DNA of 64,000 nucleotides from Candidatus Stackebrandtia excrementipullorum (GTDB lineage Bacteria > Actinomycetota > Actinomycetes > Mycobacteriales > Micromonosporaceae), in NCBI GenBank assembly GCA_019113825.1, contig DXGR01000135.1, forward strand, positions 1 through 64,000, in the 5' to 3' direction. The first letter of the stretch is position 1. The number at the start of each line of letters is the position of its first letter. The notes below the pieces were generated by a model, which was not told where the DNA came from, ran no database searches, and was given only the letters and a program-made list of their open reading frames with translations. Made by a program: the position numbers and the translations under genes. Below, in pieces: positions 36,713-45,071 of this stretch.

Positions 36713-37603
36713 ATGAAGAAGCGAAGCGTTATCACCGCAGCCGGGGCCGTGGCCGCCGCCGGAGCCACCGCCCTCGCCTACGCGTATCTCATCGAGCGAC
36801 AGCGTTACACACTTCGCCGATTCGACATACCCGTTCTCGCGCCGGAATCGGAGCCTCTCCGAATTCTTCACCTGTCGGACCTTCACCTCACACCCGACCA
36901 GGAGAAGAAGGTCGACTGGGTGGCCTCGTTGGCCGCACTCGACCCCGACCTCGTCCTCCTGACCGGCGACAACATCGCACACCCCGAGGCGATCTCGACA
37001 CTCGTCATGGCCTTGGGACCGCTCATGGACACTCCCGGCGCCTTCGTGTTCGGTTCGAACGACTATTACGGCCCCGTGTTGAAGAATCCCTTCACGTACT
37101 TCAACCCCAATCGGGAGCACCGCTACGGCGACGAGCTTCCCACCGAGGAGCTCCGCAAACTCCTGACCGGCGCCGGCTGGACCGACCTCAACAACACGAC
37201 CGCGAATCTGTCGGCGGGCGGACGCCGAATCGGGCTCGCCGGTGTCGACGATCCTCACTTCGACCTAGACGACTACGACCTCATCGCCGGACCCGCCGAC
37301 GACAACGTCGACGTCAGTATCGGCATGACACACTCCCCCGAACCACGTGTGCTGGACCAGATGGCCGCCGACGGTTACCAACTTCTCGTCGCAGGCCACA
37401 CCCACGGCGGCCAGGTGTGCGTCCCCGGGTACGGCGCATTGGTCACCAACTGCGGTATCGACCGTCGACGGGTGAAGGGACTCCACCGTTACGGCGCCTC
37501 GTGGCTGCACGTTTCAGCAGGGTTGGGCACGAGCCCGTACGCACCGATCCGGTTCGCCTGCCCGCCCGAGGCCAGTGTCCTGACCTTGACCGCGTCGTCC
37601 TGA
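36713..37603 (+). CDS. Metallophosphoesterase, membrane-anchored
   Basis: Predicted 296 aa. An N-terminal signal-anchor helix (SVITAAGAVAAAGATALAYAYLI) precedes a calcineurin-like domain with metal ligands in ILHLSDLHLTP, LLTGDNIAH, GSNDYYG (the usual GNHD reads GSND), MTHSP and LLVAGHTHGGQVCVPG. The family hydrolyses phosphoesters, often of nucleotides or lipid intermediates. A -10-like TACCGT at 36699-36704 lies 8 nt before the ATG, so the mRNA may be leaderless; a GTG three codons earlier is an alternative start. The His-to-Ser/Asn change in the GNHD motif is as read and may affect activity. Confidence 0.85.
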   Translation: MKKRSVITAAGAVAAAGATALAYAYLIERQRYTLRRFDIPVLAPESEPLRILHLSDLHLTPDQEKKVDWVASLAALDPDLVLLTGDNIAHPEAISTLVMALGPLMDTPGAFVFGSNDYYGPVLKNPFTYFNPNREHRYGDELPTEELRKLLTGAGWTDLNNTTANLSAGGRRIGLAGVDDPHFDLDDYDLIAGPADDNVDVSIGMTHSPEPRVLDQMAADGYQLLVAGHTHGGQVCVPGYGALVTNCGIDRRRVKGLHRYGASWLHVSAGLGTSPYAPIRFACPPEASVLTLTASS

Positions 37604-37677
37604 CACGCACACCCGATACCCCCGCGCGCACCGCTGGGACGATTGGTTACCATTGCTCAGCACCATTCCGGTGTGAA

Positions 37678-37895
37678 CGGGCTGTGGCTCGGTGGTGAGC
37701 TTGCGAACCACTGGAAGCATGGCGTAGCGCGCTTTTGCGCGCTGCCAAGCTGCTGCAGAACCAACCGTTGTTCAACTTAATAAGAACGGGCTGTGGCGCA
37801 GTGGTGAGTTTACGAACCACTGGAAGCATGGCGTAGCGCGCTTTTGCGCGCTGCCAAGCTGCTGCAGAACCAACCGTTGTTCAACTTAATAAGAA
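37678..37895 (+). repeat. Two tandem 109-bp repeats carrying a broken tRNA-Pro 5' half
   Basis: Units 37678-37786 and 37787-37895 are head to tail and differ at about four bases. Each starts with the 5' end of the following tRNA (CGGGCTGTGGCGCAG in unit 2). About 30 bp then interrupt the D-loop, after which GTAGCGCGCTT resumes as in the tRNA. Each unit contains two hairpins: CAGTGGT/ACCACTG (37799-37822 in unit 2) and AGCGCGC-TTTT-GCGCGCT (37835-37852). Each ends in an A+T-rich stretch (CAACTTAATAAGAA) directly before the next CGGGCTG. Neither unit can fold a whole tRNA. Confidence 0.85.
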
Positions 37896-37972
<77 letters not shown>

Positions 37973-38057
37973 TGTGTTGTTTATCGGTCGCCGTGCACCA
38001 CAAGCGGCGACCCTCCCCCGGTCTCCCCACCCGCACGCCGGACCACCACACCACCAA

Positions 38058-38120
38058 GAGGCCGCAGGTTCCCACAAGGCCGCGAAGCGGCCCCAAAAAC
38101 ATGGCCTGTCAGCCCGACCA
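38058..38120 (+). repeat. Broken duplicate of the tRNA-Pro 3' half
   Basis: GAGGCCGCAGGTT (38058-38070) matches the tRNA variable-loop/T-arm start at 12 of 13 bases, and 38105-38120 repeats the last 16 nt of the tRNA exactly, including CCA (37957-37972). Between them, where the T-loop should be, lies an insert with a hairpin GGCCGC-GAA-GCGGCC (38078-38092) followed by CCAAAAA. Direct repeats of a tRNA 3' end are typical attachment-site remnants of integrases, but only about 130 bp lie between the copies. Confidence 0.75.
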
Positions 38121-38386
38121 GGGTCGAGGCTGATTTCTGGTACCGGTAACCGGCTTTTCGGGGAGCCTAAGGGGGCGCCGGAGTCTGCCGTGGGCGGCTG
38201 AACGGTCTTTCAACGGTCTGTGCACCGCCCGTGGTCACCGGAAGCAACTCATGGTGACCCGCCGCCTCCGGGTCAGCAACCGTATGGTCCGGTTCCTGCC
38301 GCCGTCGCTCGTTGTGTCCGGTGGTGACAGTTCACTGTTTCGAGGCGTGTCGTGTCGTCGTGTGCCGCCGACCGGGGGAACGTGAA

Positions 38387-38418
38387 CGCGCCCCTTCGGA
38401 CGTATCCGAAGGGGCGCG
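38387..38418 (-). terminator. Terminator of the peptidoglycan-binding protein gene
   Basis: Perfect 14-bp stem (38387-38400 with 38405-38418) with a 4-nt CGTA loop, 10 bp past the stop codon. No U-tract. The rest of the 37973-38428 interval holds only the tRNA fragment and no gene I can support. Confidence 0.72.
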
Positions 38419-38428
38419 TGGTCGGAGG

Positions 38429-39400
38429 TTAGGAGCTGAGGAGGGTTTGCCAGGTCTGGGCGCCTACCACGCCGTCGACCGCGATCTTCTTGGCCGACTG
38501 GAACGAGGTCACGGCCGATTTCGTGGCCGGGCCGAATTCGCCGTCGACCACCAGGTTCGAGCCCTGCGCGTTGAGTTGCGCCTGGAGTGCCTTGACCGCG
38601 GACCCGGAGTCGCCCTGTTTCAGGGTGACGATGAGCGCGGACCATGTTTGCGCACCGATGACGCCGTCGACGGTCAGTCCCTTGGAGGACTGGAACGCCT
38701 GGACGGCGGCCTTCGTGGCGGGCCCGAAGTCACCGTCGGCGGTCGCCGCGTGGCCCTTGGCGGTGAGCAGGTGCTGGGCTGCGACGACGTCGGCGCCCTT
38801 GCTTCCCTGTTTCAGGACCGGCCAGGTCGGGCTGGGCGCCGGGTTGCCCGATGCTTCGGCGATCAGGGCGCGTGCCTTGGATTCGGCCTGGTCGTATCGT
38901 TCCGGGTAGGCCGAGCGCTGCACGCTTTGCGCCAGCTGTCCGGCGGTGTAGCCGGGGTTGCGCTGGTCGTTGGGGATGGCCTGGTCGAGGAATTTGTTGG
39001 TGGCGTGCGGGACGTCCATGCACAGCGAGGCGGGGTTGCACCATCCTTGGCTGGGGCGTTGCTGGAACACGCCGAGCGAGTCCCTGTCGCCACAGTTGAG
39101 GTTGTGCATGTGTGACTCGACCCAGCCGGCTTCGAACATGGCCAGCATGACCTTGTCGTTGACGCCTCGGTTGACACCGATGTTGTACAGCTGTTGGATG
39201 ACCGCGGGGTCGTGGTTGGGCGGTACCGCGCACATGGGATCGACTTCGGCGTTGGCGCCGATGTCGGCGGTTACCGTTGCTTCGGTCGAGGTGGTGTTGT
39301 CGGCCGTGGCGGCCGGTGCGCTGAGTCCTATGGCGACGGCAGCGGTCGCCGCCACGGTGAGTACGCGCAGTAGCAGCTTTCTGCCGCTTCGGAATGACAT
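38429..39400 (-). CDS. Secreted protein with two peptidoglycan-binding (PG_binding_1) domains
   Basis: Predicted 323 aa. Signal peptide with basic start (MSFRSGRKLLLRV) and AxA-type cleavage near PAATADN. Residues about 50-170 form a domain with NIGVNRGVNDKVMLAMFEAGWVESHMHNL and DSLGVFQQRPSQGWC, which recalls lytic transglycosylase-like or Rpf-like folds, including a Glu in the ESHMHN motif. Two PG_binding_1 repeats follow (about 180-245 and 255-320), each with LKQG...V..LQ, DGDFGPATK/DGEFGPATK and VDGVIGAQTW/VDGVVGAQTW. It probably acts on or binds cell wall. ATG is preceded by GGAGG at a good distance. Confidence 0.88.
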   Translation of the reverse strand: MSFRSGRKLLLRVLTVAATAAVAIGLSAPAATADNTTSTEATVTADIGANAEVDPMCAVPPNHDPAVIQQLYNIGVNRGVNDKVMLAMFEAGWVESHMHNLNCGDRDSLGVFQQRPSQGWCNPASLCMDVPHATNKFLDQAIPNDQRNPGYTAGQLAQSVQRSAYPERYDQAESKARALIAEASGNPAPSPTWPVLKQGSKGADVVAAQHLLTAKGHAATADGDFGPATKAAVQAFQSSKGLTVDGVIGAQTWSALIVTLKQGDSGSAVKALQAQLNAQGSNLVVDGEFGPATKSAVTSFQSAKKIAVDGVVGAQTWQTLLSS

Positions 39401-39721
39401 CGTGAAGTCCTCCAGGGGGATGCCGGTATCGGGCCTTGACCCGCTGTTGCCCTGTTGTGTTTCGTTGTGACGTGTGTCCGGGCATGTCACGTGCAGCAAA
39501 TTATCAGATTTCGATATCTCTAAGGCTTGTCGAGAGCGGGCGTCTTGTACCACACGGCCAAGCGGAGGTGCCCAACCGTGCCGAAGCGGACATATACGTC
39601 GTTGCATTATGGCCGCGTTATGGACAGCCGATCCCGATGGGATCGGCCGCGTAGCCGTGCGGCGGCGTCCCATGACCGCCATACGATGCCTTCGCACCGA
39701 GCCGGTGTGATGGGTTGAAAA
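39401..39721. other. Intergenic region upstream of the peptidoglycan-binding gene
   Basis: No gene is seen. On the minus strand TGATAAT (rev. of 39499-39505) is a good extended -10 about 100 bp before the ATG, but no clear -35 matches. A perfect 9-bp hairpin with 3-nt loop (39627-39647) is placed to terminate the MerR gene. The ydaO/c-di-AMP riboswitch that precedes many cell-wall hydrolase genes is not recognisable. Confidence 0.4.
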
Positions 39722-40549
39722 CTATTCGCAGTGTCCTGATGGACGCACCGGGCATTGCAACTCGACCGTGCAGTCCCCGTTTTGGTCCGGCGGCTCGAGA
39801 AAGATCTGCCGGTGCAGCCCGTCCGACACCAGTCCCCGATTCTCCAGCGCGGTGTCGATGGTGAACCAGGCGTCGGCGATCTCGGTCGCCGGGCCGCGAT
39901 GGACGACCCGGGCCCCGGAGGGAACGGTCGGCAGGTCGACCAGCTCGACGCCGTCCACGTCGGGCACGATGTCGGGTGCTTCAACGGCGGCGGCCACCTC
40001 GATTCCGGCGCCACCGGGCCGTCCGTAAAAAGTCCGAATCCCGGCGCCCTCCACTGCCGTCCCGGCCGCGGCGAGCCGGTCGCGCAGGGCCTCGAAAAGC
40101 GGCCCGGTCACTCGACTTATCTCGGTGGTGTCGTTGACTTCGGTACGAACCTGGAGAAGTCGAAGCGCGGGAAGCGGTGTGAGGCGAAGCATGCGATTCG
40201 TCATGGTCAGCCCTCGTTCAATGGATCGGAGTCTTCTTCCCACCTCGTCGAGCCGTCGGAGGTCGGCTCGGATCCGATCGTCGAGTTCGGCATGTCGCCG
40301 TCTCAACATGCCGTGAAGCTGCTCCACCGTGACGTTTTCGTCGAGGATGGCGCGGCACTCCGCGAGGGTGAACCCGAGTTCCTTCAAAGCGACCAGACTG
40401 TCGACCCGCCCGACCTGCGAAGCCGAATACCACCGGTATCCCGTGGCCGGATCGACACGGTGCGGTTTTACGAGCCCAAGCTCGTCGTAGTGGCGCAGCA
40501 TGCGGACAGACACACGGGTCCGCCGGGCGAGTTCTCCGATGCTCAACAT
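39722..40549 (-). CDS. MerR-family transcriptional regulator with effector-binding domain
   Basis: Predicted 275 aa. The MerR winged helix (residues 1-70) reads LSIGELARRTRVSVRMLRHYDELGLVKPHRVDPATGYRWYSASQ, followed by a dimerisation coiled coil (about 78-115). Residues about 120-270 look like a GyrI/BmrR-type effector-binding domain (LRLLQVRTEVNDTTEISRVTGPLFEALRDRL). That class binds hydrophobic or drug-like ligands and activates promoters with long spacers. ATG has GGAGG 5 nt upstream. No obvious target gene adjoins. Confidence 0.88.
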   Translation of the reverse strand: MLSIGELARRTRVSVRMLRHYDELGLVKPHRVDPATGYRWYSASQVGRVDSLVALKELGFTLAECRAILDENVTVEQLHGMLRRRHAELDDRIRADLRRLDEVGRRLRSIERGLTMTNRMLRLTPLPALRLLQVRTEVNDTTEISRVTGPLFEALRDRLAAAGTAVEGAGIRTFYGRPGGAGIEVAAAVEAPDIVPDVDGVELVDLPTVPSGARVVHRGPATEIADAWFTIDTALENRGLVSDGLHRQIFLEPPDQNGDCTVELQCPVRPSGHCE

Positions 40550-40659
40550 GGTTCCTCCACCCCACTCCATGACACGGTGAGAGGGTCAAGCCCGCCCGGC
40601 GTCACGGTAGCGCTTCCACCCCGGTCGTCACCGCACGCCGACCAAATTCCCGTGGACCC

Positions 40660-40691
40660 GTGGCGGGCGGGCCCCTCGTCCCGCCCGCCAC
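40660..40691 (-). terminator. Terminator of the Spo0M-family gene
   Basis: Perfect 12-bp stem (40660-40671 with 40680-40691) and 8-nt loop, 39 bp past the Spo0M stop and ahead of the MerR gene on the same strand. Confidence 0.6.
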
Positions 40692-40730
40692 ACGTCCTTA
40701 CTCGTTATTCGGTCACGATCTCGACCGACG

Positions 40731-41654
40731 TCAGTCCTCGTCCTCGAAGAAGGCCTCTCCGACCTCGTCGATGACCTCACCCAACACCATGCCGCCGACC
40801 ACGCCACCCGCCACGCCGGCGATCATGCCCCCGATGCCCGAGCCGCCTCCGTGGTCGTGTTCGTGGCCGTACTCGTGGCCGGGGTGACCGACACGTGCGG
40901 CGACGCCCTCCAGCCATGAACCGATGTGGTCGGCCCAGGGAAATCCCTCGGCTTCACCGTGCGGAACATGCCAGCGCCCGAATTCGTCCCCACCCTCGCT
41001 GAAGCGATCGCCGTTGCGGTCGGCTTCCAGTACGACGTGCAGCTCGTGAGGCGTACTGATGAACGTCAGTTCGATCTCGTTGATCCGCCCCATGTAGCGC
41101 CCCGGCGGGTGGTATTCGATTTCCTGGAACGCCGGCAACCGCTGCGGGACCCCGGCGATACGTCCGGTCTCCACATCAGAGCTCTTGATACTGCAATCCA
41201 GTGCCGCCAACGCGTCGAGGACCATCTCCTGGCTACTCAGCGGGTGAATGCGAACGGCGTCCAGGTCGGTCTTGTCGACCGCCTTGGCCACCGCCAGTTC
41301 GGTGTGCACTCCCGCGGCCATTCCGTGAAGCTGCTGTCCGTACACGACGGTGATCGGGGATTCCCACGGAACCGCCAACTCGAACGGAATGCGGTACTCC
41401 TGCCCCGCCGGCAACGTGAACGCACCGGAAACGGTCGCGCGCGTCAGTTCGATCGCGCCGTCGGGACCGTCGTCGCCGAGTTCGCCACGGGTGACCAGAC
41501 TCAACGCGACATATTCGATGTCGACGTCGACGTCACCGCCGACGATGTTCACCTCGCCCTGTAGTGTCCGGCCCGGTTGAGTGTCCGGGCTCGACAACAC
41601 GGTGTCGACGCTCGGGCCGCCCACGCCCAGTGCGGCCAGCATCTTTTTGAACAT
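40731..41654 (-). CDS. Spo0M-family protein
   Basis: Predicted 307 aa. MFKKMLAALGVGGPSVDTVL...PGRTLQGEVNIVGGDVDVDIEYVALSLVTR is characteristic of Spo0M, an arrestin-like beta-sandwich protein first linked to sporulation control. The family core runs to about residue 245 with PFELAVPWESPIT and LDAVRIHPL. The tail is His/Gly-rich (GHPGHEYGHEHDHGGGSG), then a glycine-rich helix (GIGGMIAGVAGGVVGGMVLG) and an acidic end. The His cluster could bind metal; inference. AGGGAGAG precedes the ATG. Confidence 0.85.
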   Translation of the reverse strand: MFKKMLAALGVGGPSVDTVLSSPDTQPGRTLQGEVNIVGGDVDVDIEYVALSLVTRGELGDDGPDGAIELTRATVSGAFTLPAGQEYRIPFELAVPWESPITVVYGQQLHGMAAGVHTELAVAKAVDKTDLDAVRIHPLSSQEMVLDALAALDCSIKSSDVETGRIAGVPQRLPAFQEIEYHPPGRYMGRINEIELTFISTPHELHVVLEADRNGDRFSEGGDEFGRWHVPHGEAEGFPWADHIGSWLEGVAARVGHPGHEYGHEHDHGGGSGIGGMIAGVAGGVVGGMVLGEVIDEVGEAFFEDED

Positions 41655-42047
41655 TCGCGCAACTCTCCCTGTCAGAAGGATGGCCATATTCCCCGGACGG
41701 CGCCCATTCCTGCCGTTCGGGACGGCGTGACGTTAACAGCAGCGTCGGCAGAGCTTTGTCGGCAACCCAACACTTGCCACTGTCGTCTATGGCCATTGTT
41801 GTTTCGGCCCGTCGAGGAGCCGCCGGCAGCCGCCGACGCGAGGGGTCCGCCTGTCGACCGCGAAGGCATTTGGCCTGGGCCGCAACTCTTCCCGGCCCAT
41901 CGGGATACGCGAGCCCGTGCGCCCGGGACATCGGGAGCACCACAATCGAACCTGGAACCGCCCATCACCGCTTCGGTCCGCCGAACGGTATCCACTTCGG
42001 TTCTCTGCTACAGGGAACCCTTGACATATGCCGAAAGGAGGCAAACC
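41655..42047. other. Control region upstream of the lanthipeptide precursor
   Basis: 393 bp without a supported gene. Just ahead of lanA lie TTCGG (41972-41976), CCGAA (41981-41985) and TTCGG (41996-42000), which form two overlapping inverted repeats about 50-75 bp before the start. They are candidates for binding by the LuxR-type regulator encoded downstream. TATCCA near 41989 could be a -10, but no clear -35 is seen. The left part also drives the divergent Spo0M gene. Confidence 0.4.
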
Positions 42048-42143
42048 ATGTCGAAGATTCTTGACCTTCAGAAGCTCGACGCCGGCGTCGGCGAACTCGA
42101 GCCCGCCATCAGCATCAGCTCCTGTGACTCACACAGCTGCTAA
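42048..42143 (+). CDS. Class III lanthipeptide precursor (LanA)
   Basis: A 31-aa peptide, MSKILDLQKLDAGVG followed by ELEPAISISSCDSHSC. The leader carries the ILDLQ box that class III synthetases recognise. The core is Ser/Cys-only, with Ser25-x2-Ser28-x2-Cys31, the labionin pattern S-x2-S-x(2-5)-C, and Ser22/Ser24 with Cys26 for a second ring. An excellent AAAGGAGG lies 7 nt upstream. It is too short for usual ORF cut-offs but sits directly before the LanKC gene. A strong hairpin separates the two. The mature product would be a SapB-like surfactant or antimicrobial peptide; activity is unknown. Confidence 0.9.
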   Translation: MSKILDLQKLDAGVGELEPAISISSCDSHSC

Positions 42144-42174
42144 TCGGCACCCAGAGTCGTCCTTTCTAGACGGC

Positions 42175-42204
42175 GATCCGCCCCGAACACGTTCGGGGCG
42201 GATC
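42175..42204 (+). terminator. Strong hairpin between lanA and lanKC
   Basis: Perfect 14-bp arms (42175-42188 and 42191-42204) with a minimal loop, 31 bp after the lanA stop. No U-tract follows. It probably acts as a partial terminator or 3' stabiliser, giving more precursor than synthetase mRNA, a common arrangement in lanthipeptide operons. Confidence 0.7.
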
Positions 42205-42299
42205 ATGCCGCCGTCGGCGGACGTCTCCTCTTCTCGGCTCGGCACGTCGATGTGGTGAGGCGGTTCCCACCTGGCCATGTCACTGTGAAGGAATCCGCC

Positions 42300-45071
42300 G
42301 TGTACTCCTGGGAAACGCTGTACATCTACTGCCAACAGGGCTCACGGTGGTTTGAGCCCTTGACCCGCTATACACCGACGCCCGAACACCTGTCGGTGTT
42401 TCGTGAACTCGCCCCGGCCGAATGGACCCTCCGCCGACGGGGCCTGTGGTATATCGCCGACGCCCCAGGCGCCACGATGCCGCCGCAGGGTTGGAAGATC
42501 CATGTCAGCGCCCGTACCGCCGACAGCACCGACGTACTGCGGCTGGTGATTCCCCGGCTCATCGACGCCGGCATCGGATTCAAGTTCCTCCTCGATCCAC
42601 GGTCCGTGGCGTTGACCAGTGGGAAGCTGTGGCCGCGAGCGTCCAGCGGCAAGTTCATCACCGTGTACCCGCGCAACGACGACTCGTTCGTCGCCACCGC
42701 CAAAGAGCTGACCGAACTGTTGTCCGACTACAGCGGACCGTATATTTTGTCCGACCGTCGGGTGACCGGCTCTCAGACCGTCTACTACCGCTACGGCGGT
42801 TTCACCGGTATCCGTCGTGTCCGCGCCGACGGCGCCGCCGATCTGATGATCACCGACCCGGACGGCGCACTCGTACCCGACATGCGTCAGCCGTTCTGGT
42901 CGCCACCGTCCTGGTTGACGGTGGATCCGTTCGGACGTCCCGTCGTCGAGCAGGACTCCGACGACGACGGTGACGGCACCCTCGACGGGCGGTACGTCAT
43001 CACCGACGCCTTGCAGTTCTCCAATAGGGGCGGTGTCTACCGGGCGATCGACCGCGGGACCGGTGGAGAGGCCGTCTTGAAGGAGGCGCGACCGCACATC
43101 GGACTGGGCGAGGTCAAGTACCAACAGGATTACATCGAGGTGCTCACAAAGGAGCATCGCCTGTTGAGCGAATTGGCCGATTCACCGCATTACGTCAATC
43201 CTCTGGGGCTGTTCGAGGAGTGGGAACACACCTTCCTCGCGGAGGAGCTTGTGGACGGTCCGCAACTGAGCCAGATATCGATCGAACAGAACCCGGTGTA
43301 CACACTCGAGTTGACGGCTCACAGCATGTCGGCCTATCACGACCGGATGCGCGGCTACTTCGTTCAACTGGCTCAGGCCATCGGCGACGCTCATGATCGC
43401 GGCATCGTCCTGGGAGACCTCTCCTGGACGAACGTGTTGGTGGACAAACAAACCGACCGATTGACCGTCATCGACCTGGAGGCGGCCCGCGACCCCCGGG
43501 TCGACCCGCCGATGCGGATGCACACCAAGGGCATCTCCAGCCCGCGCTACATCCGCACCGGTGACGCCGTCGCCCGTGACGACCTGTACTCGCTGGGCGC
43601 GATGTTGTTCGGCTCGATCATGCTGGCCAACACGTTCCTCGGTTACCGTCCCGATGCACTACCGCGTTTCCTGGACTCGTTCCGGATCGACCTGGGCCTG
43701 CCCGAGGACATGGTCACGTTGGTGCGGGAGTTGACCGACGACCCCGACGGGGGCGCGCCGACCGCAGCCGAGGCGGCTCAGCGGTTCGCGGCTCTGCCGA
43801 TCACCGACCGCGACGCGTGGCCCGACCCGATCCCACTGGCGCGTCCGGCGTCCGAGGTCGTGGTCGGTAAACGGCTCGACACGGTACGGGCCACGGCGGT
43901 CGAGGTCCGCGACGGTATCGCGCGGTATCTGCGCTCCACCGCCACGCCCGATCGTGAAGACCGGTTGTTCCCCGGCGACGTGGCCACCTTCGAAACGAAC
44001 CCGCACCATGTCGCCTACGGCGCCGCGGGTGTACTGCACGCCATGAAGCACCTGCCGGGCGACATACCGGAGCGGCTTCCCACCTGGCTGTTGCATTCCA
44101 CCATCACCTCCAAGACCCACCCGGCGGGCCTCTACGTCGGCCAGGCCGGTATCGCGTGGGTGCTCGACGAGCTCGGCCACACCGGTTACGCGGCGAAACT
44201 GGCGCGGCAGGCGGCCACTCATCCCGGTCGCGACCACAGTCACGGAATTTTGCGTGGTTCCGCCGGGGTGGGGCTCGGGTCTTTGCGTCTGTGGCGTTCC
44301 ACCGGCGACGAGACGCACCTACGCGACGCAATCGATATCGGACGGTCTCTGGCGAAGTCGGCGGTCGTCGACGAACGCGGAGCACACTGGACCGAAACCG
44401 ACCCCGTGGGCGTGTCGCACGTTCCGCTCGGTTACGGCAACGGGCCCGCCGGGATCGCGCTGTTCCTTCTATATCTCCACCTGGCCACCGGCGACGACGA
44501 GCACCTGAGGCTCGGTCGTGCGGCACTCGACTTCGAGTTGCGTCACGCGGTCGAGTTCTCCGATGCGATGACCACCTTCCGGGCCGAACTCGACCCCGAA
44601 CGTTCCCCGAAGTTGCGCGCCTACTTCGACGAGGGCACCGCGGGCGTTCTGACCACACTGGTCCGGTACGTCGCCGTCACCGACGCGCCCGACCTACGGG
44701 CCTGGGTCGACCGTCTCCTTCCCGACGTCAGCCGCAAGTATGCGGTCATGCCTCAGCTGTTCCACGGCCTCGCCGGGCTCGGTAACGCCCTGCTCGACGT
44801 CGCCGAACTACTCGACCGTCCCGACGCCCTCGCCGAGGCGTGGCGTACCGCCGAGGGTGTCCTGCTGTACCGGATAGACACGTCCGAAGGAGTCGCCTTC
44901 CCCGGTGAACAGTCGCTGCGGGAGTCGGCGGACCTGGCCTCGGGTGCCGCGGGTGTGGGGCTTTTCCTTGACCGTCTCATCCGACTGGATGCCGGTGGCC
45001 GACCCGGGAACGCGAACTTCGTCCTGGACGAACTGTTGCCCGACCGGGAAACCGTTGGGACTCGACAATGA
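42300..45071 (+). CDS. lanKC: Class III lanthipeptide synthetase LanKC
   Basis: Predicted 923 aa, three domains in one chain. An N-terminal phospho-Ser/Thr lyase region (about 1-190) starts YSWETLYIYCQQGSRWFEP. A Ser/Thr-kinase-like domain (about 225-480) has GGVYRAIDRGTGGEAVLKEA, catalytic GDLSWTNVLVD near 373 and DLE in place of DFG near 390. A LanC-like cyclase (about 560-915) has GLYVGQAGIAWVL, GYGNGPAGIALFL, LFHGLAGLGN and SGAAGVGLFL. The cyclase lacks the Cys-Cys-His zinc ligands, as class III enzymes do. GTG at 42300 is preceded by AAGGAA; GTG at 42285 is possible. It overlaps the MFS gene by 4 bp. Confidence 0.93.
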   Translation: MYSWETLYIYCQQGSRWFEPLTRYTPTPEHLSVFRELAPAEWTLRRRGLWYIADAPGATMPPQGWKIHVSARTADSTDVLRLVIPRLIDAGIGFKFLLDPRSVALTSGKLWPRASSGKFITVYPRNDDSFVATAKELTELLSDYSGPYILSDRRVTGSQTVYYRYGGFTGIRRVRADGAADLMITDPDGALVPDMRQPFWSPPSWLTVDPFGRPVVEQDSDDDGDGTLDGRYVITDALQFSNRGGVYRAIDRGTGGEAVLKEARPHIGLGEVKYQQDYIEVLTKEHRLLSELADSPHYVNPLGLFEEWEHTFLAEELVDGPQLSQISIEQNPVYTLELTAHSMSAYHDRMRGYFVQLAQAIGDAHDRGIVLGDLSWTNVLVDKQTDRLTVIDLEAARDPRVDPPMRMHTKGISSPRYIRTGDAVARDDLYSLGAMLFGSIMLANTFLGYRPDALPRFLDSFRIDLGLPEDMVTLVRELTDDPDGGAPTAAEAAQRFAALPITDRDAWPDPIPLARPASEVVVGKRLDTVRATAVEVRDGIARYLRSTATPDREDRLFPGDVATFETNPHHVAYGAAGVLHAMKHLPGDIPERLPTWLLHSTITSKTHPAGLYVGQAGIAWVLDELGHTGYAAKLARQAATHPGRDHSHGILRGSAGVGLGSLRLWRSTGDETHLRDAIDIGRSLAKSAVVDERGAHWTETDPVGVSHVPLGYGNGPAGIALFLLYLHLATGDDEHLRLGRAALDFELRHAVEFSDAMTTFRAELDPERSPKLRAYFDEGTAGVLTTLVRYVAVTDAPDLRAWVDRLLPDVSRKYAVMPQLFHGLAGLGNALLDVAELLDRPDALAEAWRTAEGVLLYRIDTSEGVAFPGEQSLRESADLASGAAGVGLFLDRLIRLDAGGRPGNANFVLDELLPDRETVGTRQ

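Noticed and set aside
34335..36716. 793-codon open frame on the plus strand
   Set aside because: It lies fully antisense to sucD and sucC, which are unambiguous, and its translation has the Arg/His/Asp-rich look of shadow frames in G+C-rich DNA.
37678..37895. Additional tRNA genes in the tandem repeats
   Set aside because: Each unit has a tRNA-like 5' end but no anticodon arm or T-arm, and the D-loop is interrupted; no cloverleaf can form.
39401..39626. ydaO (c-di-AMP) riboswitch before the peptidoglycan-binding gene
   Set aside because: Family hallmarks were looked for and not found; only an A+T-rich -10-like region is visible.
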